Shown piece after piece: positions 1 through 4,936 of a DNA stretch of 8,575 nt; position 1 is the stretch's first letter, and each line of letters opens with the position of its first letter. The notes beneath the pieces are model-generated. The model searched no databases. It was not told the origin of the DNA and saw only the letters and a list, made by a program, of their open reading frames with translations. A program made the position numbers and the translations under genes. The stretch is from Bacteroidales bacterium UBA4353 (lineage in GTDB: Bacteria; Bacteroidota; Bacteroidia; Bacteroidales; Paludibacteraceae). The stretch is taken from contig DGSV01000078.1 of the NCBI GenBank assembly GCA_002394025.1, positions 1-8,575 on the forward strand, written 5' to 3'.

Positions 1-437
1 GATTAGATTTCTCAAAAGAAGGATTGTCAACAAAGGATGATCAAGTTTTCGTATTGAGAAAGTTACTAGCAAAGTTAGAAGGCAAGAAGAAAATAATCAG
101 CGTTCATTCAAGGAAGGCCGAGAATGAACTATTCGATCTTTTGTGTGAATATAACATTAACAATGTAATTTTCCACTGGTATTCTGGCCCCATTGACTTA
201 ATACCTTCCATCATTGCCAAAGGTTACTATTTTTCTGTCAATGAAGCAATGACTGTATCAAAGAATGGTCAGAACATTATTGATAGAATTCCACGAGACA
301 GAATCCTTACAGAATCAGATGCTCCATACAATAATAAAGCAAACATTAGTAAAACACTTATCAATCTGGCAATGTCAGAAGAGGAGATAAACTACAATTT
401 TAACAACTTGATTGCGAAAATTAGAAAATCAAATTGA
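1..437 (+). CDS. qatD: TatD-family metal-dependent nuclease, C-terminal part (QatD-like)
   Basis: The 5' part lies outside the window; the reading frame is open from base 3 and begins LDFSKEG, which matches the segment after the GEIGLD motif of TatD enzymes. Three metal-site residues of the TatD TIM-barrel are visible: His in SVHSRKA (codon at 105-107), His in FHWYSG (174-176) and Asp in ESDAPY (318-320). The N-terminal HxH and the Glu ligand would lie upstream. HSRKAE, FHWYSG and GYYFSVNEAM resemble, from memory, the TatD protein of the Qat (QatABCD) anti-phage system rather than housekeeping TatD. In that system QatD works with an ATPase (QatA), QatB and a QueC-like enzyme (QatC). The gene is AT-rich, unlike the core genes further right, and a DUF2971 gene follows 15 bp downstream, both of which fit a defence island. 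The TatD family is secure. The QatD assignment is an inference, because qatABC cannot be seen. Confidence 0.72.
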   Translation, partial: LDFSKEGLSTKDDQVFVLRKLLAKLEGKKKIISVHSRKAENELFDLLCEYNINNVIFHWYSGPIDLIPSIIAKGYYFSVNEAMTVSKNGQNIIDRIPRDRILTESDAPYNNKANISKTLINLAMSEEEINYNFNNLIAKIRKSN

Positions 438-452
438 CTATCCATTATTTGT

Positions 453-1349
453 ATGTTATATCATTATACATCAATACAAGCTTTAGAAGGAATTTTGAGG
501 GGGTGCCCTACTGAAAAGGGATTATGTTTTTGGGCTTCAAGATATGATTGTTTTGGAGATAAGGAAGAATATAAAATAGGCATTGAAACCATTAAAACAC
601 TTTTGCCTAAAGTTGAGAATAGACTACAGCCCAATAGGCAAGTCGCTTCTTCATTTGATTGGGATAGCATAAAAGGGAATAATATGTTGCCCATGCCTTA
701 TGTCATATCATTAACAAAGCGATGTGACAACAATTACATGTGGGAGAATTACGCAGAACATGGACATGGTGTGGTTTTAGCACTTGACGAAACAAAGGAA
801 TTTTCATTTGAGAGTATGCCCTACATGATTATGCTTAAACCCTGTATATATACAGGAAAAATATCAGATGAAGAATTGTTTAAAGAGATAGAAACAGAGT
901 ATTTTAATGGTGCATTCGGTATGCTTACTGGACCTAAAAAAGAATTGGCATTTGGACTATTAAAGGATTATCCACAAGTCTTTGTGAAACTTATTGCGAT
1001 GTATTTGCTTAGCTATGTAGCTCCAAGAATAAAAGAAGATAAATATTATCAAGAGGAAGAGGTTCGTATTATTATTCCTTCGCAACGACCAAGTTCAGAG
1101 GTCTTGTCCATGCTCGACCAATTCAAAAAGGCTAAAATACTGGATATAAACATTGAGGATATGTTGCATATGGTTAAAGACGAGAAGCATCGAGAAAAAC
1201 GCAGTGGTGAATATGTATATTACAGGGAAATATATCTTCCCGATACCGTTTTAACCAAGGTTTATATAAAGGATGACAAACAATTATCGAAAATAGAAAA
1301 TATATTAGCACATAAGGGTTTTGGTGACAGAGAAATAATAATAATTTAG
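453..1349 (+). CDS. DUF2971 domain-containing protein
   Basis: A 298-residue soluble protein with no signal peptide or membrane segment. The N-terminus LYHYTS..ALEGIL, then FWASRYDCFGDKEEY (about 26-40), YVISLTKR..NNYMWENYAEHGHGVVLAL (about 83-111, with W97, Y100, H103) and EEEVRIII (201-208) follow the layout of the DUF2971 family. That family has no settled biochemical function and is often found among defence and mobile genes. The ATG at 453 is chosen because family members begin with this LYHYTS motif almost at residue 1. No clear Shine-Dalgarno sequence is present, as is usual in Bacteroidetes. It starts 15 bp after the QatD-like gene on the same strand, so the two are probably co-transcribed, and a strong hairpin lies about 90 bp beyond its stop. 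Codon use is AT-rich like the gene before it. Family is fairly sure; function unknown. Confidence 0.72.
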   Translation: MLYHYTSIQALEGILRGCPTEKGLCFWASRYDCFGDKEEYKIGIETIKTLLPKVENRLQPNRQVASSFDWDSIKGNNMLPMPYVISLTKRCDNNYMWENYAEHGHGVVLALDETKEFSFESMPYMIMLKPCIYTGKISDEELFKEIETEYFNGAFGMLTGPKKELAFGLLKDYPQVFVKLIAMYLLSYVAPRIKEDKYYQEEEVRIIIPSQRPSSEVLSMLDQFKKAKILDINIEDMLHMVKDEKHREKRSGEYVYYREIYLPDTVLTKVYIKDDKQLSKIENILAHKGFGDREIIII

Positions 1350-1436
1350 TGATATGTCTGTATTACAAATGGGAACTATCACAATACAAGACAATTGTAT
1401 ATAATGCCATTAGAGAATTACCATACAAGATTATTA

Positions 1437-1473
1437 CGGGCGGGAACTGCAATATCTCATCAGTTTCCGCCCG
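1437..1473. terminator. Strong hairpin, probable bidirectional terminator
   Basis: Thirteen-bp stem (1437-1449 with 1461-1473, one G-U pair, 11-nt loop) that reads cgggcgggaactg on the left arm. On the plus strand it is followed by an AT-rich aaattattta stretch; on the minus strand by taataatctt. It lies between the stop of the DUF2971 gene (1349) and the stop of the convergent gene remnant (1500), where a shared terminator is expected. The U-runs are imperfect on both sides. Confidence 0.6.
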
Positions 1474-1499
1474 AAATTATTTATTCGTAGTTAAGATGT

Positions 1500-1607
1500 T
1501 TACTTCGTTACAATATAATTCAGACTCTTGTAGTCCTTGACAATGTCGTAGAAGTAGCCGTTATCGCTGATGACCTTGAAATGGAGACGTTTTTTATACA
1601 AATTTTT
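1500..1607 (-). pseudogene. 3' remnant of an unidentified gene, cut by the IS
   Basis: On the minus strand an open frame enters from the IS left end and runs 35 codons to a TAA at 1500-1502. The C-terminus includes RLHFKVISDNGYFYDIV and ends SLNYIVTK. Twenty of the 29 codons from the Arg codon to the last Lys codon end in G or C, as in the core genes to the right and unlike the AT-rich defence genes to the left. This favours a true coding end over a chance frame. Its stop faces the 1437-1473 hairpin, a suitable terminator. The frame loses identity exactly where the IS inverted repeat begins (1608), so the element appears to have cut the gene. The rest of the gene is not seen on the other side of the IS, where a tRNA terminator begins at once. 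I do not recognise the family. Confidence 0.5.
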
Positions 1608-1623
1608 GCTGTCTGGTAAAACT
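1608..1623 (+). repeat. IS left inverted repeat (IRL)
   Basis: gctgtctggtaaaact matches the reverse complement of the right end at 15 of 16 positions; the one difference is t for c at 1614. The outer base pair t/a (1607/2642) could extend the match. Confidence 0.85.
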
Positions 1624-1644
1624 TTTTTTCTCGCTATAAAATTA

Positions 1645-1678
1645 GGCTGAAGCCCTCTGTTGGGTTTCAGCCTTTTTT
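1645..1678 (+). terminator. Rho-independent terminator at IS left end
   Basis: Eleven-bp stem ggctgaagccc / gggtttcagcc (1645-1655 with 1662-1672, one G-U pair, 6-nt loop) followed at once by six T. It lies upstream of the transposase promoter's -7 box, so it stops transcripts entering from outside rather than the element's own message. Confidence 0.75.
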
Positions 1679-1688
1679 GTTACCTTTG
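1659..1688 (+). promoter_or_regulatory. Bacteroidetes-type promoter for the transposase
   Basis: taccttTG at 1681-1688 matches the TAnnTTTG -7 consensus exactly. A gttg at 1659-1662 sits 18 nt upstream as a -33 element (consensus TTTG, three of four). Transcription would start near 1695, giving a leader of about 18 nt before the ATG at 1713. The -33 element lies inside the terminator hairpin. Confidence 0.55.
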
Positions 1689-1712
1689 TTTTTACCATAA
1701 AACCTTAGTAAC

Positions 1713-2548
1713 ATGTGCAAAGATAGCAATTTTACCGGACAGCCGGTGTATTGTCAGGTATTAAAGTTACTGGAACGTGATAAAATCATGCGTATTAGCC
1801 GCGAAACGGCGTGCAGCGAGGCCTATGTGAAGCGTTTTGACGGCTACCAGCATCTCGTTGTCATGCTGTTCGGCATCCTCAAACACTTCGACTCGTTGCG
1901 TGAACTGGAGATTGGAATGAAGGCCGAGGCCCACAAGCTCAGGCATCTTGGCATGGACTATCTTGTGCACCGCAGCACGCTGGCCGAGGCCAACATACGG
2001 CGTCCGCAGGAGTTTTCTTTGCCAGGGTTTACGCCTATCTGCTGGAGATATATGCCACGTTTTTAGCGGACAGCCGCCCTCCCAAGAGTTATATTGACCA
2101 GAAAGTGCGTTTTACGCGTGGAGAACTGACGCACGAGGCACGCTGGGTTGAGATTTTTGATGAGACGAAAAAACCGGCGGCGCTGCTGACCAACAACTTT
2201 GAGTTCATTGTGCAGGACATCTCTGAAATTTACCGTCTTCGCTGGGCTATCAAGTCACTTTACAAACAGCTCAAACAGAATTTCCCGCTTCATTTCTTCT
2301 ACGGGGACAGCGTCAATGCGATACAGATTCAGACATGTGTGGTGCTCATCGCAAACCTGCTCATCACTGTCATCTCACGGAGCATAAAACGCAACTGCGC
2401 CTTCTCTCAGGTGGTGACAATGGTGCGGCTGACGCTCATTTACTACATTGACTTCATCAGTTTCATGTAGAATCTAGACAGGACATGGGACAATATACTT
2501 GCCAAACAGGCCATGAAAGGACCGCTACAGCCCACGCTTTTTGACTAA
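1713..2548 (+). pseudogene. IS4-family transposase, broken (DUF4372 / DDE domain)
   Basis: The first part (1713 to about 2014) encodes an N-terminal DUF4372-type region with the motifs SEAYVKRFDGYQHL, LRELEIGMKAEAHKL and RSTLAEAN. Near 2011-2020 the frame shifts: the expected FFARVYAYLLEIYATFLADS continues in frame 2 from 2015. After SYIDQ (about 2101) the text jumps to KVRFTRGELTHEARWVEIFDE, so the middle of the RNase H-like domain, which holds both catalytic Asp residues, is absent. In the remaining C-terminal part the IS4 signature Y-(2)-R-(3)-E-(6)-K reads YRLRWAIKSLYKQLK, with Lys where the catalytic Glu belongs. A TAG at 2468-2470 interrupts the frame before the family-like ending PLQPTLFD and a TAA at 2546-2548. 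These four lesions make an active enzyme implausible. The family call rests on remembered sequence similarity. Confidence 0.85.
1730..1743 (-). repeat. Internal copy of the IS terminal repeat
   Basis: ttttaccggacagc here is identical over 14 bases to the right end (2628-2641), in the same orientation, and differs from the left end by one base when inverted. It lies in the transposase reading frame, where it encodes the residues FTGQ. Together with IRL it bounds a 136-bp segment holding the terminator and promoter. Confidence 0.7.
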
Positions 2549-2576
2549 GGGGGGCTTACTTTTCAGAAAACGCAGA

Positions 2577-2603
2577 CCGAAGCCCGGTAATAAAGGGCTT
2601 CGG
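2577..2603. terminator. Hairpin at IS right end
   Basis: Perfect 9-bp stem ccgaagccc / gggcttcgg (2577-2585 with 2595-2603, 9-nt loop) between the transposase stop and IRR. It lacks a T-run on the plus strand and is followed on the minus strand by a mixed tctgcgtttt. It shares the core gaagccc with the left-end hairpin. It may act as a weak terminator or as a structural block at the IS end. Confidence 0.45.
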
Positions 2604-2625
2604 AAAGAAATCGTATGCTATGGGG

Positions 2626-2641
2626 AGTTTTACCGGACAGC
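2626..2641 (-). repeat. IS right inverted repeat (IRR)
   Basis: Read on the minus strand this is gctgtccggtaaaact, pairing with IRL at 15 of 16 positions. It defines the right limit of the element, directly against the AT-rich tail of the tRNA-Ser terminator. Confidence 0.85.
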
Positions 2642-2642
2642 A

Positions 2643-2679
2643 ATAAAAAAAATAAAACCCACTAAAAATCAGCAGGTTT
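2643..2679 (-). terminator. Terminator of tRNA-Ser
   Basis: On the minus strand, just after the tRNA CCA end, aaacctgct pairs with agtgggttt (2671-2679 with 2655-2663; nine pairs including two G-U; 7-nt loop). A T-rich tail opposite 2642-2654, with eight consecutive T, follows. The IS right end begins at the end of this tail. Confidence 0.6.
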
Positions 2680-2689
2680 CAAATTTACT

Positions 2690-2777
<88 letters not shown>

Positions 2778-2799
2778 ATGCTTTTTTCAAAAGCGACTG

Positions 2800-2831
2800 C
2801 AAAATTACTAATATTTTTTCTAATCACCAAA
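2800..2831 (-). promoter_or_regulatory. Promoter of tRNA-Ser
   Basis: On the minus strand TTTG (2831-2828) and TAATTTTG (2807-2800) match the Bacteroidetes -33 TTTG and -7 TAnnTTTG elements exactly, with 20 nt between them. The -7 box ends 22 nt before the tRNA 5' end, leaving a short leader for RNase P removal. It lies between the rdgB stop (2850) and the tRNA, so the tRNA need not depend on rdgB transcription. Confidence 0.7.
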
Positions 2832-2849
2832 TAATAAGAGATTATTTTT

Positions 2850-3440
2850 TTACAGGGGCATTATTTTTAGCAGGTTCTGCAGTGCTCGGGCACGGTGCGA
2901 GATGGTATTTTTGACTTGTGGCGGAAGTTGCGCGAAGGTTTGCTGATAACCGTCAGGGATAAACAGCGAGTCGTATCCAAAGCCTCCGTCTCCCATTTCC
3001 CGCAAAGCTATCGTACCCTCAACCACACCCTCGCAGGTGAGCAGTTCGCCGTCACGGATTAGTGCCACCGCGGTTCTGAAGCGTGCTTTCCTATTCCCAA
3101 CCTCTCGTAGTTCATCGAGCAGATGGCGCCTATTAGCCGCAGGACCGTCATCAGCTATTATGCCTGCCTTGGCGGCATAGCGTGCGGTAAACACTCCCGG
3201 AGCGCCACCGAGAGCCTCAACCTCAAGACCCGTGTCATCGGCAAAACAATTGACATGATAGCGTTCCCATACGTATTGCGCTTTTTGCTGAGCATTGCCA
3301 TCAAGAGTGAGAGATGTTTCGGGAATTTCATCGTAGCAACCCAGTCTCGATAAATCAAGCACTTCAACCGTTCCTGACAATATGGCACGTGCTTCGGCTA
3401 ACTTATGAGCGTTGTGAGTGGCAAAATAAAGGGTTTTCAT
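2850..3440 (-). CDS. rdgB: Non-canonical purine NTP pyrophosphatase (RdgB/HAM1 family)
   Basis: This cytosolic house-cleaning enzyme hydrolyses ITP, dITP and XTP to monophosphate plus pyrophosphate, keeping deaminated purines out of nucleic acids. The 196-residue product has the usual family length and motif order: THNAHK (8-13, the T-x-N-x-x-K substrate loop), FADDTGLEV (66-74, with the metal/catalytic Asp pair 68-69), GGAPGVFTARYA (78-89), GFGYDSLF (153-160) and ISHRARAL (180-187). Small departures are Thr in place of the usual Ser in GVxSARYA, Ser158 where most members have Pro (GYDPLF), and Gln-Val at 175-176 where many have Glu-Glu before KN. None removes a recognised catalytic Asp or Lys, so activity is expected. 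The ATG at 3438-3440 precedes the first conserved strand directly. The gene is divergent from yajC across a 97-bp AT-rich gap and no strong promoter match was found for it. Confidence 0.95.
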   Translation of the reverse strand: MKTLYFATHNAHKLAEARAILSGTVEVLDLSRLGCYDEIPETSLTLDGNAQQKAQYVWERYHVNCFADDTGLEVEALGGAPGVFTARYAAKAGIIADDGPAANRRHLLDELREVGNRKARFRTAVALIRDGELLTCEGVVEGTIALREMGDGGFGYDSLFIPDGYQQTFAQLPPQVKNTISHRARALQNLLKIMPL

Positions 3441-3537
3441 AACTATATATTGAATATATCATTTTTTTTTACGAAATTTGCAATAAATTCAGCAAAAAAT
3501 GTACCAAGTTAAATATAAACTCTAAATATATCATTTT

Positions 3538-3924
3538 ATGTCATTACTTTATGTTCTTCTCCAAGCCGCTCCGGCAGGTCAGGGCGGTGGTATGATGAGC
3601 ACCATACTGATGATGGTGCTGATTATCGTTGTCTTCTACTTTTTCATGATTCGTCCTCAAACCCAGAAGCAAAAAGAGATTGAGAATAAGCGCAATGCTC
3701 TGAAAAAGGGAGACAAGGTAGTCACTGCCGGTGGCATTCATGGCATCATCAAGGAAATCAACGACGATACCATGCTCATTACCATAGCCGATGGCGTACG
3801 TATCAAGGTTGACAAGACTTCCGTCTATGCCCTTGACAGCGCAGCTCCCGCCAAAAAGTCTGAGGAAGACACACCGAAGGGTGGAAAAGATGATAAGGAG
3901 CAACAGGATGAGTCTAAGGAATAA
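3538..3924 (+). CDS. yajC: Preprotein translocase accessory subunit YajC
   Basis: A small inner-membrane protein that associates with SecDF in the Sec export machinery. The 128-residue product has a short N-terminal segment, one transmembrane helix (about 20-38, rich in Met, Ile, Val and Phe), the signature FMIRPQTQKQKE (36-47) just after it, the cytoplasmic domain motif KGDKVVTAGGIHGII (57-71), and a charged Lys/Glu/Asp tail from about 106. The ATG at 3538 gives the normal family N-terminus. It is the first gene of a co-directional cluster, and its last 17 bases overlap the start of the YbbR-domain gene. No clear Shine-Dalgarno sequence precedes it; the upstream region is AT-rich. Confidence 0.95.
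   Translation: MSLLYVLLQAAPAGQGGGMMSTILMMVLIIVVFYFFMIRPQTQKQKEIENKRNALKKGDKVVTAGGIHGIIKEINDDTMLITIADGVRIKVDKTSVYALDSAAPAKKSEEDTPKGGKDDKEQQDESKE
3895..3900 (+). promoter_or_regulatory. Shine-Dalgarno deciding the YbbR-protein start
   Basis: aaggag lies 7 nt before the ATG at 3908, inside the 3' end of yajC. It selects this start over the in-frame ATG at 3890 and over starts further upstream within yajC. Such a canonical site stands out because most starts in this window lack one. Confidence 0.65.
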
Positions 3925-4873
3925 TCGCCTCGTGGCGTTCTTGAGCAATCCGGACAGAATACGCGACATCATCACATTTCTTATCTTCCTTGTATTCACC
4001 ACATTGGTGTGGTTTGTACATGCGCTGAACCGAAATCGTGAAGTATCGCTCACTTTTCCCGTCAAATATGACAATTTGAGCGGTCAGATGGCTTTCGTCA
4101 ATCCTTTGCCGGAAGAAATTGTTGTCAAGGTTCGTGACACCGGTAGCAACCTGCTACAGTATGGCGGTGACGAGTTACCGACGATACATATTGATGTAAG
4201 CAATCATATCGTTGGTGACCGCTTGCGCGTTACCGCCGAGGAACTTCAGCAGGAGGTGCATGCCGTTTTGCGTCCTAACACTACCCTACTCTCCACAACG
4301 CCCGACGACATAGACATCCAGTGGAGACAGTTGAACTCGAAGACGGTGCCTGTCAGCACCGAGGGGCATATCATGGTTGACGTAGCAGAACAATGCGTGA
4401 TGACCAGCGAGGTTCGCATCGATCCGGCGATAGTGACAATATACGGCGCTGCGGAAGTTTTGGACACTATCAACACTCTGACAGTTGAGGACTTAAAAAT
4501 CCAAAACCTCGACGACACACTTCTGCGGAAGCTAAAAGTCGTAGTTCCCAACACCGTAAAGTGCGAGAAAGAGCACGTACTTGTTACCGCATGTGCCAGA
4601 CCTTTCACGGAACGGCGAATAAGCAAAAACATACACGTAACGGGAATACCTGACGGAACAAAGATAAAACTTTTCCCTGACAAAGTGCAGGTGGTGGCTA
4701 ACGTGTTGCAGAAAGACTACGCTCAAGTCAGCGAGAAAGATATCAATATAGTTTTTGACTACCGAAAAATCCGTGAGGGAGAACTCATGCCTCTGACTAT
4801 AGAAAGCAAAACGGATAAGTGGTTCAACATTCGCATCACTCCCTCAAAAGTTGACTATATAATAGAAAAATAA
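3908..4873 (+). CDS. YbbR-domain, membrane-anchored protein (CdaR-like)
   Basis: With the ATG at 3908 the product is 321 residues. It has a short basic N-terminus, one transmembrane helix at about 20-40 (ITFLIFLVFTTLVWFVHAL), and a large extracytoplasmic part made of beta-rich repeats typical of YbbR domains. One clear repeat starts at VPVSTEGHIMVDVAEQ and runs through VRIDPAIVTIYGAAEVLDTI, the family pattern of xDPxxVxxxGxxxxxxxI. In Firmicutes the related CdaR modulates the CdaA diadenylate cyclase; no cyclase is visible here, so that role should not be transferred. The gene overlaps yajC by 17 bp and has its own Shine-Dalgarno, implying coupled translation. In many Bacteroidetes, as I recall, a YbbR gene after yajC is followed by coaE; here a sugar aminotransferase follows after 63 bp. 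A longer frame reaching back to 3791 would overlap the conserved yajC domain and is unlikely. Confidence 0.8.
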   Translation: MSLRNNRLVAFLSNPDRIRDIITFLIFLVFTTLVWFVHALNRNREVSLTFPVKYDNLSGQMAFVNPLPEEIVVKVRDTGSNLLQYGGDELPTIHIDVSNHIVGDRLRVTAEELQQEVHAVLRPNTTLLSTTPDDIDIQWRQLNSKTVPVSTEGHIMVDVAEQCVMTSEVRIDPAIVTIYGAAEVLDTINTLTVEDLKIQNLDDTLLRKLKVVVPNTVKCEKEHVLVTACARPFTERRISKNIHVTGIPDGTKIKLFPDKVQVVANVLQKDYAQVSEKDINIVFDYRKIREGELMPLTIESKTDKWFNIRITPSKVDYIIEK

Positions 4874-4936
4874 CACCTATCATAATCATTCCATAAAAAA
4901 ATCACTGATAGTTTTTTTCCGAAAATATCATATCTT

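Larger units (their letters stand above)
1608..2641 (+). mobile_element. Decayed IS4-family insertion sequence
   Basis: About 1.03 kb bounded by 16-bp imperfect inverted repeats of the form gctgtcYggtaaaact (1608-1623, and 2626-2641 on the minus strand), containing one degenerate DUF4372/DDE-type transposase gene. Intact relatives are, from family knowledge, about 1.5 kb, so roughly a third is missing, consistent with the internal deletion in the transposase. Hairpins lie just inside both ends (1645-1672 and 2577-2603), a common IS arrangement that blocks outside transcription. No convincing target-site duplication is visible: the left flank is caaattttt and the right flank aataaaaaaa, both AT-rich. 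The copy cannot move on its own but might be mobilised in trans if the ends are still recognised. Confidence 0.85.

Noticed and set aside
1349..1540. 63-codon plus-strand frame after the DUF2971 gene (GTG start)
   Set aside because: It has no recognisable motif, spans the terminator hairpin, and its second half lies opposite the better-supported minus-strand gene end at 1500-1607.
2199..2387. Second frame within the transposase remnant
   Set aside because: It lies out of frame inside the conserved YREK-containing region, whose frame-2 translation matches the family.
1601..2652. Target-site duplication around the IS
   Set aside because: Flanks are T-rich on the left and A-rich on the right, but no direct repeat of useful length matches across the ends.
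3791..3907. Upstream extension of the YbbR-domain gene
   Set aside because: It would overlap the conserved yajC domain in another frame, adds Arg/Pro-rich sequence with no motif, and would bury the membrane anchor far from the N-terminus.
3544..4074. 176-codon minus-strand frame opposite yajC and the YbbR gene
   Set aside because: It is a long shadow frame; yajC with its signature motif and the YbbR gene with its Shine-Dalgarno explain the region on the plus strand.
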